From NCBI GenBank assembly GCA_963737425.1, contig CAVTSX010000004.1, forward strand, positions 1 through 64,000: a stretch of 64,000 nucleotides of DNA. The letters run 5' to 3'. How positions within the stretch are numbered: position 1 is the stretch's first letter; each line of letters begins with the position of its first letter. The notes below the pieces were generated by a model that worked only from the letters and a program-made list of their open reading frames with translations, was not told the DNA's origin and did not search any database. The translations under genes were made by a program, and so were the position numbers. Source of the DNA: DASXRA01 sp963737425 (GTDB lineage: Bacteria; Actinomycetota; Actinomycetes; Mycobacteriales; Jatrophihabitantaceae). Shown here piece by piece: positions 24,307 to 32,873 of this stretch.

Positions 24307-25200
24307 TTACAGACTCGTCAGGTTCCCCTGTCGCGCCGCCCTGTCCGCTCCGTTGGCGACCGCATTCGCCCATCTGGCCGGGGTAATTCCATAGGCGCCC
24401 TTGAACTGACGCGTCATGTGGCTCTGGTCGGCGAAGCCGGCCTCGATCGCGGTCTGGGCAAGCGATGTTCCGGACAGGATCGCGGTTCGGGCCAGATCGA
24501 GTCGCCGCATCGTCCGGTACCTGTCCGGGCTGGTGCCGTATGCGCGTCGGAACTGGCGGGCAATGGCGAACCGGTCGATGCCGGCAACCTTCTCAAGGGT
24601 GCTTGAGGTTGTCTGTTCCCGTACATGTGCGTCGAGATAGTCGCGGACGTCGGCAACCGCCTTGGTGTCGATCGAAACGCTGACTGCCTCGCGCTCGCCG
24701 CTGAGGTGAGCCAGCAAGTCGGCGAGGTTCGCCGCGGCCTCCGTCCGCGCCAGATCGGTGATGGGTTGGTCGATGTCGAAGAGGAGCGCCGCCAGATGAC
24801 CAGACGCCGGCGTATGGTCCTGGACCGGGTCGGCGACAAAGGGGAGAGCCCGTCCTTCGAGCGCGTTGCGGATCAGGTCGGGCGCGACGTAGACGATTCG
24901 GTAGCAGAATCCGTCGGTGGTCGCGGCGGCGCCGTCGTGTGTTTCGTCCGGGTGCAGTACATGTAGTTGGCCGGGAAGGCAGATTCGCTGCTCGCCGCGA
25001 TAGCGAAACGCCTGAACACCTTCGGTGGTGATTCCGATGCCGTAAGTGTCGTGGCGATGCGGCTGGAAGCCTCGGGCTGAGAAGTACGCCTCCATGCGCT
25101 GCAGTCCGTCGGCGCCTGCGCCCATGCGGATCGAGTCGCGCCGCGATCTGCACGATCGTTCAAGAGAGTTCGTGCTTGTGCCGCCTAACGTCCCGGGCAT
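24307..25200 (-). CDS. AraC-family transcriptional regulator
   Basis: 297 residues, with the N-terminal cupin-type sensor (about 30-120: 'FQPHRHDTYGIGITTEGVQ', 'HPDETHDG') and the C-terminal double HTH (about 190-285): 'EKVAGIDRFAIARQFRRAYG' and 'AIEAGFADQSHMTRQFKGAYGITP'. The exact start is unsure; ATG 25125 would remove 25 poorly conserved residues. Divergent from a LysE-type exporter 40 nt away, which it most likely controls (AraC/LysE pairs are common). Confidence 0.9.
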   Translation of the reverse strand: MPGTLGGTSTNSLERSCRSRRDSIRMGAGADGLQRMEAYFSARGFQPHRHDTYGIGITTEGVQAFRYRGEQRICLPGQLHVLHPDETHDGAAATTDGFCYRIVYVAPDLIRNALEGRALPFVADPVQDHTPASGHLAALLFDIDQPITDLARTEAAANLADLLAHLSGEREAVSVSIDTKAVADVRDYLDAHVREQTTSSTLEKVAGIDRFAIARQFRRAYGTSPDRYRTMRRLDLARTAILSGTSLAQTAIEAGFADQSHMTRQFKGAYGITPARWANAVANGADRAARQGNLTSL

Positions 25201-25240
25201 GTATCGACGCTATCGCGATTCACACTGCTGAGCTGCCTCT

Positions 25241-25846
25241 ATGACGGCGCTCGGCGCAGGGTCGGTGGTGCCGCTGGTGCTCACATCCCTTGCGATCATG
25301 GGCAGTCCGGGTCCGGCGACGATCAGCCTGACGGCGGCGGGTGCGGCCTTCGGGGTCCGGCGCTCGATGGGCTACCTGCTCGGCATCGTGGCGGGGACGG
25401 CGATCGTGCTGGCCGCTGTGGCGACAGGTGTGACGGCGGTGCTCCTGTCGATCCCGGCCGTTCGCCCCGTTCTGCTCGGGATCTCGGCTGCGTACATCGT
25501 GTGGCTCGCGTATCACCTCGCGCGGACCCCGCCGCAGTCGGCCCAATCGCCGGACGCGGATCCGCCCTCGCTGCTGGGTGGGACGCTGCTCGGGGTAGCA
25601 AATCCCAAAGCCTGGGTTGCGATTGCTGCGGTCTTCGCGAGTGCCCGACTGGCCGAAGGTGCCGCGGTTGATGCCGCCGCCAAAGCCTGCGTCCTCGTGG
25701 CGATGATCGTTGTGATCAACACGGCGTGGCTTGTTGTCGGTGCGTCGTTCGCTGCTGTGTTGCGCGACCCGCGCCGGTCGCGGATCGTCAACGTCTCACT
25801 CGCGGGTTTGCTGCTCGCAGCGACCGCCCTGGCGCTCTTGGAGTGA
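25241..25846 (+). CDS. LysE-family amino-acid exporter
   Basis: 201 residues with six hydrophobic helices. The RhtB/LysE start motif 'TSLAIMGSPGPATISLTAAG' holds the conserved Gly-Pro-Gly-Pro; 'VANPKAWVAIAAVFASARLA' is the second half's signature. Exports an amino acid or analogue. Divergent from the AraC gene above, presumably its regulator. Confidence 0.88.
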   Translation: MTALGAGSVVPLVLTSLAIMGSPGPATISLTAAGAAFGVRRSMGYLLGIVAGTAIVLAAVATGVTAVLLSIPAVRPVLLGISAAYIVWLAYHLARTPPQSAQSPDADPPSLLGGTLLGVANPKAWVAIAAVFASARLAEGAAVDAAAKACVLVAMIVVINTAWLVVGASFAAVLRDPRRSRIVNVSLAGLLLAATALALLE

Positions 25847-25990
25847 CGAGTCTCGTGCTACGGCCCCAGCATCCGCTTCGGAGGAGGTGTCCGTGCTTGC
25901 CGTCTGTTCGTGCTTGCGGGGCTAGTCACGTGGCTGTCTGCGTGCGCCGGAAGTCCTTACCCGTCACGGTGATTCCGTCTGGACGGGTTC

Positions 25991-26137
25991 ATGTTCGAGA
26001 TGTCAGCGCCGTCGTTGCGTCTCGTGGCGATCACCGAGGACCCGGATCAGGCCCCTGCCTGGCTCGCTGCTGAGGCGCCGGGGTCCCGGTACCCAAGCCG
26101 TCGGCTTTGTCTTCGCTGGCCGCTCGGATCTGCCTGA
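25991..26137 (+). pseudogene. 5' fragment of a DUF222 gene
   Basis: The reading 'MFEMSAPSLRLVAITEDPDQAPAWLAAEAPG' parallels the first 30 residues of the complete-length copy just downstream, then diverges and stops at 26137. The 35 nt before its ATG (GGAAGTCCTTAC...GGTGATTC) also match the leader of the DUF222 copy at 49170, so the repeated unit includes the promoter region. Confidence 0.65.
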
Positions 26138-26193
26138 AATATAAGGTGATTCTGGTTGGACGAAGTCTGCGGTGATCGGATAAACTCGCACGC

Positions 26194-27468
26194 ATGTTCG
26201 AGATGGACGAGTGGCAGCCGCCCACCGCGCCGCCGCCGTTGACTCTCGCGGAGATCACCGACGATCCTGATCAGGCCGCGGCCTGCCTCGCTGGTGAGGT
26301 GCCGGGTCCGGAGGCGGTGGCGGCGTTGTCGGTGCTCGACCCGGCCGTGCTGTCGCATTGTGGGCGGGTCGATGCGTTGGTCGCTTTGGAGCGGCACCTG
26401 GCCTGGTTGGCTGGGATGCAGGCCCAGGTCCTGGCCGCAATGGCCGCTGATGACTCGTCGGAGGATCGGTGGGTGCGCGAGGAGGTCGGCTGTGCGTTGC
26501 GGCTGTCGGCGGTGACCGCGCAACGCCGTCTCTCGGTGGCCGAAACGCTGGCTGACACGTTGGCTGAGACGGGGCGGGCGTTGCGCCGGGGCCGGATCAG
26601 CTACCTGCACGCCATGACCCTCGCCGAAGCCAGATATGGGCTGGACGCTGAGACCGCGGTCGCGGTGGAGGAGCGGGTGCTGCGCCGTGCGAGTGGGCAG
26701 ACGCTGGCCGAGTTCAAACGCTCCGTGCGCCGCGCGGTACACGCCCTGGACCCGGCCCGGGTCGAAGAACAACGCGCGCAGGCGATGACCGAACGCCGGC
26801 TGTGCGTGACTGCACGGGAGGACGGCATGACCGAACTGTGGGCGCTGCTTCCCGCCGAGGGTGCTGCGGCGGTCATGACCGCAGTGGATGCGCTGGCGTC
26901 GGTCACCTCCGCCGCTGATCCGCGCACTACGGATCAGCGGCGCGCCGATGCGCTGGTGGATCTGGGCGTGGCGGCGTTGCATGACCCGTTGCTGCCCCGC
27001 GCGCAGGGGATGCGGCCCTCGATCCAGGTGACCGTCGCGGCGTCGACCCTGCTCGGCCTCGATGAACAGCCCGGCGAATTGGCTGGGCACGGACCAATCC
27101 CCGCATCAGTAGCCCGCCGGCTCGCCGCCGACGACACCGGCACCTGGCGGCGCCTGCTCACCGACCCCGCCACCAACACCCTGCTCGACTACGGACACAC
27201 CACCTACCGACCACCCAAGAATCTCACCGACTACGTCATCGCCCGCGACCAGACCTGCGCCTTCCCCGGATGCTCACGCAACGCCGCCCGCTGCGACATC
27301 GACCACCGCATCCCCCACACCAAAGGCGGATCAACCAACCCTGAAAACCTGGCGGTCCGGCCGCCCTGTCGATTCCACACGCTCCCGGGTGACGCGTTGG
27401 CAGAGCCTGGCACAAGCCGGCTCAGAGCCACGACACGAGGAGTTACGTCATGCGGTTTCTCACGATGA
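26194..27468 (+). CDS. DUF222/HNH endonuclease-like protein, 3' end replaced
   Basis: 424 residues. Member of the actinobacterial 13E12-type repeat family: an N-terminal DUF222 helical domain (about 50-310, 'VREEVGCALRLSAVTAQRRL') and a C-terminal HNH module 'CAFPGCSRNAARCDIDHRIP' ending at 'NPENLA'. The expected end (a Cys/His-rich segment completing the metal site, then a hydrophilic tail) is missing. From about 27350 the frame runs through unrelated sequence and into the start of the YCII gene. The nuclease is therefore probably inactive. Function of the family is unknown; copies behave like dispersed repeats and can be integration sites for phage-like elements in mycobacteria. Confidence 0.85.
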   Translation: MFEMDEWQPPTAPPPLTLAEITDDPDQAAACLAGEVPGPEAVAALSVLDPAVLSHCGRVDALVALERHLAWLAGMQAQVLAAMAADDSSEDRWVREEVGCALRLSAVTAQRRLSVAETLADTLAETGRALRRGRISYLHAMTLAEARYGLDAETAVAVEERVLRRASGQTLAEFKRSVRRAVHALDPARVEEQRAQAMTERRLCVTAREDGMTELWALLPAEGAAAVMTAVDALASVTSAADPRTTDQRRADALVDLGVAALHDPLLPRAQGMRPSIQVTVAASTLLGLDEQPGELAGHGPIPASVARRLAADDTGTWRRLLTDPATNTLLDYGHTTYRPPKNLTDYVIARDQTCAFPGCSRNAARCDIDHRIPHTKGGSTNPENLAVRPPCRFHTLPGDALAEPGTSRLRATTRGVTSCGFSR

Positions 27469-27806
27469 TCAAGATGGACGAGAACCTGCCGGCCGGACCG
27501 CCACCGCCGGCCCTGTTCGAGGCCATCGGCAAGCTCGGCGAACAGGCCGCCAAGGAAGGCACCCTGATCGACCAGGGCGGCCTGCTGCCGAGCGCTGCGG
27601 GCGCGCTGGTTCGAGTCTCCGGCGCGGAGATCACCGTGCTCGACGGGCCGTTCGCCGACGCGGGCCGGGTCGTCGGTGGATACGCGATGTTCGAACTGCC
27701 ATCGAAGCAGGACGCGATCGAGCAGGCACGGCGCTTCATGCAGGTTCACGTCGACAACTGGCCAGGTTTCGAGGGCGAGTGCGAGGTGCGCCAGTTGATG
27801 GGCTGA
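27450..27806 (+). CDS. YCII-related (DGPF) protein
   Basis: 118 residues. 'MRFLTMIKMDENLPAGPPPP', 'LLPSAAGALVRVSGAEITVL', the diagnostic 'DGPFADAGRVVGGYAMFEL' and 'AIEQARRFMQVHVDN' are the YCII/DGPF blocks. ATG 27450 has GAGGAG nine nt upstream. Dimeric ferredoxin-like fold; members are usually paired with ECF42 sigma factors or, as here, with ArsR/AHSA1 genes. Its promoter was presumably affected by the breakpoint in the DUF222 gene just upstream. Confidence 0.88.
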   Translation: MRFLTMIKMDENLPAGPPPPALFEAIGKLGEQAAKEGTLIDQGGLLPSAAGALVRVSGAEITVLDGPFADAGRVVGGYAMFELPSKQDAIEQARRFMQVHVDNWPGFEGECEVRQLMG

Positions 27807-27835
27807 GCCACATCCGCCGCGATACGCCGACGAAA

Positions 27836-27863
27836 GGGCATATGCCTTGACAGGCATATGCCC
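27836..27863. promoter_or_regulatory. Double palindrome around a TTGACA box, candidate ArsR operator
   Basis: GGGCATATGCC-TTGACA-GGCATATGCCC: two copies of the self-palindrome GGCATATGCC flank an exact -35 hexamer, 20 nt before the ArsR start. A dimer bound to either half would block the promoter, consistent with ArsR autorepression. It could alternatively fold as a terminator for the YCII gene. Confidence 0.55.
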
Positions 27864-27882
27864 GTCCGGGCATCGTCGGGGC

Positions 27883-28206
27883 GTGGCTGATCTGTTCGCT
27901 GTTGTCGCAGAGCCATCCCGGCGGCGCATCCTCGACTGCTTGTTGCAGTCCGAATCGAGCGTCAACGAGCTGGCCGACGTACTCGGGTTGGCGCAACCGG
28001 CGGTGTCGAAACACCTGCGCGTGCTGCGCGAGAGCGGGCTGGTAACCACCCGGATAGCCGCGCAGCGGCGCATCTATGCATTGGACGCCCGGCCGCTGGC
28101 CGAGATGGATGCCTGGCTGCGTGCTTACCGGCGAACCTGGAGCCGGCACATCGATGCGCTGGCCGAACACCTCGACCAACAGCAACACGAGGAGGCAGCG
28201 CCGTGA
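27883..28206 (+). CDS. ArsR-family regulator
   Basis: 107 residues from GTG 27883. Winged helix: 'FAVVAEPSRRRILDCLLQSE', 'SVNELADVLGLAQPAVSKHL', 'RVLRESGLVTTRIAAQRRIY'. It belongs to the metal-independent ArsR group that is coupled to AHSA1/SRPBCC genes; no Cys metal site is present. The stop overlaps the next start (GTGA), so the pair is co-translated. Confidence 0.9.
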   Translation: MADLFAVVAEPSRRRILDCLLQSESSVNELADVLGLAQPAVSKHLRVLRESGLVTTRIAAQRRIYALDARPLAEMDAWLRAYRRTWSRHIDALAEHLDQQQHEEAAP

Positions 28207-28700
28207 ACTCACCTGAACTCGCAGCGGACGGGGCGGCTTGGACGCTGGTCCTCGAGCGGATCCTCCCGCACGCGCCCGAGCGCGTCTGGGCCGCCTTGAC
28301 GGAGACGGGCCAGCAGGCCGCCTGGGCGCCGTTCGTCGCCGCCCGCGACCTGACCTCGCCCGGACCGGTCGCCTTGACCGACCGCGGCGTCGCCGACCCG
28401 AATACCACGCAAGGTCACGTGAGTGCCGCAGATGCGCCGCACCTGCTCGTCCTCGACTGGGGCACGGACACCCTGCGATGGGAGCTGTCGAGCGACCCGG
28501 ACGGCACCCGGCTCACGTTGCGACACCGCTTTGCCGAGCGAGACGAAGCGCCGAAGTACGCGGCCGGCTGGCACCTGTGTCTCGACGCCCTGGCCGCGGC
28601 CCTGGCCGGCACGCCGATGCAGTCCGTCGCCGGCGACTCGGCGATGGACCACGGCTGGAGCGAGCTCAACGAGCGCTATACCCGGCAGCTGCTCGGCTGA
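28203..28700 (+). CDS. AHSA1/SRPBCC-domain protein
   Basis: 165 residues. Activator-of-Hsp90-like START fold: 'LVLERILPHAPERVWAALTE', 'WAPFVAARDLTSPGPVAL', 'LLVLDWGTDTLRWELSSDPD' and 'GWHLCLDALAAALAG' are the family blocks. GTG start inside the ArsR stop. Likely binds a hydrophobic ligand; ArsR-AHSA1 pairs are frequent in actinomycetes, with unknown ligand. Confidence 0.88.
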   Translation: MNSPELAADGAAWTLVLERILPHAPERVWAALTETGQQAAWAPFVAARDLTSPGPVALTDRGVADPNTTQGHVSAADAPHLLVLDWGTDTLRWELSSDPDGTRLTLRHRFAERDEAPKYAAGWHLCLDALAAALAGTPMQSVAGDSAMDHGWSELNERYTRQLLG

Positions 28701-29315
28701 CCAGGTCGCTGACGACGAGGAATCGCCCGATCATCGGGTTGACCTGTTCGGGTACCTCGAGCTGGCTGAAATGACCCGCCCCGATGCGCAGGCCGCGCTC
28801 GGTGCCGGGGGAACCGAGTATCAGCACCGGCACCTGCACCTGGCCGAGCGCGGCCCTGCCGTCGAAGTCCGCTATCGCCCGCCAGTTGGCCGCGGCGATG
28901 GCGGGTGGTAGCGCGGCCATTCCGGTGACGGACTCCGCTCGACGGGCGGTGTCGGTGGGCTCGAACAATCCCTCGGTGAAGGCGGCGCAGCGCAGGCGAG
29001 AGCGATCAGCGCGCCCATGCTGTGGCCGACGACAACGGGTCGATCGAATCCGGCCGCCGCCGCCACAGCCAACACGTCGTCGGCGAACGCCGAAACGTCA
29101 TGGACGTGCGGGCCAGGCTGTGGCCAGCTGCTCTCGCCATGACCGCGCAGGTCCAGCGCGGCCACCGCATGGCGCCGCGCGAAGTGCTCGAACTGCGGTG
29201 CGAAGTAGCTCCGGTCGCACGACCAGCCATGGACGAAGACGATGGGCGGCTCGCCACGTCCTGCCGCATCGAAGGTCAGCCGGATGCCGCGCGCGGTGTC
29301 GAGATGCCGCGTCAT
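28666..29315 (-). pseudogene. Alpha/beta hydrolase with internal deletion and frameshift
   Basis: The N-terminal part 'PPIVFVHGWSCDRSYFAPQF', 'AALDLRGHGES' and nucleophile elbow 'PVVVGHSMGALIALACAA' is a normal hydrolase. At about 28985 the frame changes and the text resumes as 'AFTEGLFEPTD' and later 'VPVLILGSPGTERG' and 'GAGHFSQLEVPEQVNPMI' with the catalytic His. About 50 residues of the cap region expected between the two parts are absent. ATG 29315 overlaps the antiporter stop (ATGA). Deletion plus frameshift makes this a pseudogene unless the assembly is wrong. Confidence 0.75.
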
Positions 29316-30511
29316 GGCGGCAATACTGCCGCGCCCGGGCTGGGCTTATCCGGCTTCGGTGGCGGTTGGGCCGGATCCTCCGCGCTCAAGCCGGCACGCG
29401 CGGCCAGCCCACCCGACACGACCGCCACCGCGACCGTCACCAGCGCACCGAGGATCAACGCCGCGGACTCGCCCGGCTCGAGCAATCGCAACTGCTCGCC
29501 GACGGTCGCTGCCGCGATCGGCACGCCAAGTTGCGCAGCCGCCAAACCGCCGAGATAGATCGGCTGACCGCTGAGCCGCGCGAGCGCGTGCGCGGCAATC
29601 GCGCCTGCGCCGAGCAGTACGCCGAGCAGGATGAACGACGGGTGTCGGCCGAGATCGCGCAGGTTCAGCGACGCGCCCAGCCAGACGAAGAACAGCGGGC
29701 CGAGGAAGCCGTCGCTCACCGCGAACAGTTGCTTGGCCAGCCGGCGCGGCTCGCCGACCGCCGCCATCGCAATGCCGAAGGAGAATCCGGCCAACATGAT
29801 CGAGACGTGGGTGTGCACGGCGAGTGCGGCAAGGGCGAACAGGATCGTCAGGTTGATCCGCAACTCGAGCGCGAACCGGCGATCCTCGGATACGCGGTGC
29901 GCCCGCTTGCGCAGTCCGCTCCGCTCGAGGTGATACAGCGCCACGTACAGGAGTGCCGAGCAGGCCAGAACGGCCAGGGTGCCGAGTGCGGCGCGTCCGG
30001 CGTGCTTGGGATCGATCGCCAACGGCAGCGCGATGATGCATGCCGTGTCCGCGATCGCGACCTGTGGCAGAAGGTGCAGGATCGGCTTTCCGCCGAGGTG
30101 CAGAGAATCGACAATCGGCAGAACCAGTGCGGCAGACGACGATGCCATCAGGACTGCGTAGAGCGCGGTGTGGCCGGTGCCGAATCCATGCGCGATGAGC
30201 ACGGCTAGCACGACCGAGACCACGCCGATACCCACTGCGCGCAGCGCGCCCACCATCAGGCCGGCACGGAGATTGCGGTCGCGCACCGGGACGTGTGAAC
30301 CCGCGACGAACATGACCAGCGCGAACCCGATATTCGCCAGGAACGTGAACGTGCTGTTGCGGGCGTGCAGGATGTCAAGCCCGGTTGCCCCGAACACGAT
30401 GCCGCCGACCAGCGGCCCGAGCACCACGGGCAGTTCCCACCGCTGCGGAAGCGCGAGCAGCGGGCCGAGCACGCCGATCAGCGCGATCAGCGCAAGCGTC
30501 GCGAAATCCAT
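29312..30511 (-). CDS. Kef/CPA2-type cation:proton antiporter
   Basis: 399 residues with about 12 helices. Monovalent cation:proton antiporter-2 family: 'ELPVVLGPLVGGIVFGATGL', 'FLANIGFALVMFVAGSHVPV' (the usual ELxxG position is VAGSH) and 'AALVLPIVDSLHL' around the TM5 Asp. No C-terminal RCK/TrkA-N nucleotide domain, so it is the short form; the tail is Pro-rich. Located on the minus strand upstream of the hydrolase remnant and coupled to it. Confidence 0.87.
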   Translation of the reverse strand: MDFATLALIALIGVLGPLLALPQRWELPVVLGPLVGGIVFGATGLDILHARNSTFTFLANIGFALVMFVAGSHVPVRDRNLRAGLMVGALRAVGIGVVSVVLAVLIAHGFGTGHTALYAVLMASSSAALVLPIVDSLHLGGKPILHLLPQVAIADTACIIALPLAIDPKHAGRAALGTLAVLACSALLYVALYHLERSGLRKRAHRVSEDRRFALELRINLTILFALAALAVHTHVSIMLAGFSFGIAMAAVGEPRRLAKQLFAVSDGFLGPLFFVWLGASLNLRDLGRHPSFILLGVLLGAGAIAAHALARLSGQPIYLGGLAAAQLGVPIAAATVGEQLRLLEPGESAALILGALVTVAVAVVSGGLAARAGLSAEDPAQPPPKPDKPSPGAAVLPP

Positions 30512-30626
30512 CCCGACCTCCCGCTAGGGGTTGAAGGATCAGTATCGGCGCCAGCCGGGCCCCGCACCGGCTCCCGCACTGTCCCGCTGTGTCCCTCGCT
30601 GTGTCCCGGCTCTGCCGCCCGGCTCT

Positions 30627-30696
30627 GTTGAGTGGTGCGTTTGGGTGCGAGTGGTGCGTTATAACGCACCACTCGACGGAAAACGCACCACTCAAC
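30627..30696. repeat. Two-tier nested perfect palindrome
   Basis: Inner perfect 28-nt palindrome CGAGTGGTGCGTTA|TAACGCACCACTCG with no loop, flanked by outer perfect 16-nt arms GTTGAGTGGTGCGTTT and AAACGCACCACTCAAC, separated from the inner element by 5 nt on each side. Each arm thus holds a direct repeat of GAGTGGTGCGTT. It lies in the divergent gap between the antiporter and the flavodoxin gene. Cruciform or hairpin potential is very strong. Confidence 0.9.
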
Positions 30697-30724
30697 GGGG
30701 GGACGCGGGCGATAGCGTGCCGCT

Positions 30725-31177
30725 ATGGCGGTTCTGCTGGTCGTGCACCACACGTCCTCGCCGTCAATGCAGGAAATGCTCGAGTCGGCGCTGTCCGGCG
30801 CGGGCACCGACGAGATCGAAGGCGTGCAGGTTCTGGTGCGTCCGGCGCTCGCAGCTACGGCCGTGGACGTGCTGGGTGCCGACGGGTTCCTGCTCGGCAC
30901 CCCGGCGAATATCGGCTATATGTCCGGCGCATTGAAGCATTTCTTCGACCAGATCTACTATCCGGCGCTCACCGCGAAGGTCGGCGCGCCGTACGGGCTG
31001 TACGTGCACGGCAACCTGGACACCGCCGGCGCGGTGCGTGGCGTCGAGTCGATCGCCAAGGGCCTGGGCTGGCGGCGCGTCCATGAGCCGGTGACGGTGA
31101 TCGGCAAGCCGGGCAAGGCCGAGCTTGACGCCTGCTGGGATCTCGGTGCAACCGTCGCCGCGACCTTGATGTCATGA
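30725..31177 (+). CDS. Flavodoxin-family protein
   Basis: 150 residues. FMN-binding flavodoxin-like fold: 'LLVVHHTSSPSMQEMLES' is the phosphate loop, 'ADGFLLGTPANIGYMSGALKHFFD' the second FMN loop (as in WrbA-like NAD(P)H reductases) and 'YGLYVHGNLDTAGAVRGVES' the third. Redox partner unknown. Its start is 28 nt past the nested palindrome. Confidence 0.87.
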   Translation: MAVLLVVHHTSSPSMQEMLESALSGAGTDEIEGVQVLVRPALAATAVDVLGADGFLLGTPANIGYMSGALKHFFDQIYYPALTAKVGAPYGLYVHGNLDTAGAVRGVESIAKGLGWRRVHEPVTVIGKPGKAELDACWDLGATVAATLMS

Positions 31178-31208
31178 CGGTGCATCTGGTGATGTCGCTG
31201 CGCACCGC

Positions 31209-32873
31209 TCAGTCATAGATCGCGTCGAGAGTCCACTGCCGGGCCGACATCTCGTAGGCGACGAGGAAGGCGCGACCGTGGACGTCGACGAACTGGAAGC
31301 GGGCGATGCGGCCGGTCGAGTCCGGGGCCCACCAGCGTTCGTCGACCGGCCAGGGACCGGCCCAGTACTGGATCGTCGCAAGCTCTGATCCGCTCGGAGC
31401 GAACCGGGCCGGCGGCATCGGCACCACCCCTCGTTCGGTGACGATCACCGGATGCCCGGCCTCGTCGAGCACCTGCACCGGACGGGGTGGGTCGATCAGC
31501 ACCGACGGCGCCGGGGCAGGCAGCCGCCCGGGCCAGGGCTGCTCCGGGGAGCGCATCGCCACCGGATCGTCGCCCCACGGCACCAGCCGGGTGCGCCGCA
31601 GCGGATCGCGCCCGCCGTCGACGACCGGCGTGAGCACCGAACCGTGCCCGAGCAGCGTCTGCACCCGGGCCAGCGCCCGGTGGGCCCGCTCGTGGTCGGC
31701 GCCCGATCCGCCCCACAGCGCCTGCTGATGCACGCCGAGTGGCACCGTCTCGACCGGCAGCAGCCGCAGCCGGGTAATGCCGCCGGTCGGACGATGATCA
31801 CTTCCCCGCAGCCAGCCCTCGAGTTGCCAGCGGATGCGGTCGACGACGTCGACGCTCGACAGCACCCCGGCGTGCCGCCACCGGCGCACCGCTTCCTCGC
31901 CGTTCTCGGTGAGCACCTGCAACTCCAGGCAGGTGCAGGCCAAACCGTGCGCGGCGAGACCGCCGATGAACTGCTCGACGACGCTTCGAGCCGAGAACGC
32001 CACCGTGTCGACGCGATCGACGGGCGGCTCGAGATTGAGGGTGACCACGAACTCGGCGGGCGGCCGGCGGGCGGCTACCGGCCGGTCGTCGTGGCCGCCG
32101 GCCTGGCGGTGCGCCCACGCGCCGAGCGGCCCGAACCGGGCGTGGACGTCGCCTGCCGGCAGCGCGGCAAACGCGCCGAGGGTCCGTATGCCCAGCCGGC
32201 GCAGCAGGTCGATCAGCGGGGAATCGCCGGATGGGTCGAGCGTGCTCACCGGCAGGTCGGCGAGGAACGCGGGCGACTGCCCGGCCGGCACGATGATTCC
32301 GTGCCGGGCGGCCTGCTCGGCGGCGAACGATCCGTCGGCGACCCCGATGAGAACATCGGTGGTGGTGTCGGCAGTAGCGCCGCGATCGAGAACCGGCGCC
32401 GCGCCGGCGACTGCCCGCGACAGCGCGTGCAGCACCGCCGTCTCGCTGCCGAAGTAACGGGTAGGGCCGCGCACCCCGATGCCGGCGAGCCCCGGACGGG
32501 TGACCTCGACGCCCGGGGCAATCGACTCGAGTGCCAGCACGATCGGCTCGAACGTGCGCGCCTCGGCTGCCTCGTTACGGGCCAGGACGACGAGTTCCGG
32601 GCAGCAGGCCTGTGCCTCGCGCCGGCGCAACCCGCGGCGCACCCCGGCCGTCCGCGCCGCGTGGGAACATGCCACGACCTGGTTGGCGGTGACGACGGCG
32701 ACCGGCGCGCCGTCCGGTGCCGACGAGCCGGCCTCGGACCGAACGGCGGTGACCGGCCAGTCCGGGCACCAGACCGCGATCATTCTCGGCGGCACGAACT
32801 CACCCGGCCCGTAGTGATGGGCTGCCCAAGGCGCCCGGACCGACGGCCGGCGTGGCTGTTGCCTCGACGGCAT
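31209..32873 (-). CDS. imuB: ImuB, Y-family polymerase homologue
   Basis: 554 residues. Adaptor of the DnaE2 mutasome: Y-family fold that binds the beta clamp. 'RMIAVWCPDWPVTAV' replaces the catalytic DxD of real Y polymerases, as in ImuB; 'AACSHAARTAGVRRGLRRRE'-type helices, 'LRRLGIRTLGAFAALPAGDV' (HhH) and a long C-terminal adaptor with 'LGHGSVLTPVVDGGRDPLRR' follow. ATG 32873 has GGAGGAG upstream and overlaps the imuA' 3' end by 74 nt; ATG 32783 is a shorter option. Confidence 0.92.
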   Translation of the reverse strand: MPSRQQPRRPSVRAPWAAHHYGPGEFVPPRMIAVWCPDWPVTAVRSEAGSSAPDGAPVAVVTANQVVACSHAARTAGVRRGLRRREAQACCPELVVLARNEAAEARTFEPIVLALESIAPGVEVTRPGLAGIGVRGPTRYFGSETAVLHALSRAVAGAAPVLDRGATADTTTDVLIGVADGSFAAEQAARHGIIVPAGQSPAFLADLPVSTLDPSGDSPLIDLLRRLGIRTLGAFAALPAGDVHARFGPLGAWAHRQAGGHDDRPVAARRPPAEFVVTLNLEPPVDRVDTVAFSARSVVEQFIGGLAAHGLACTCLELQVLTENGEEAVRRWRHAGVLSSVDVVDRIRWQLEGWLRGSDHRPTGGITRLRLLPVETVPLGVHQQALWGGSGADHERAHRALARVQTLLGHGSVLTPVVDGGRDPLRRTRLVPWGDDPVAMRSPEQPWPGRLPAPAPSVLIDPPRPVQVLDEAGHPVIVTERGVVPMPPARFAPSGSELATIQYWAGPWPVDERWWAPDSTGRIARFQFVDVHGRAFLVAYEMSARQWTLDAIYD

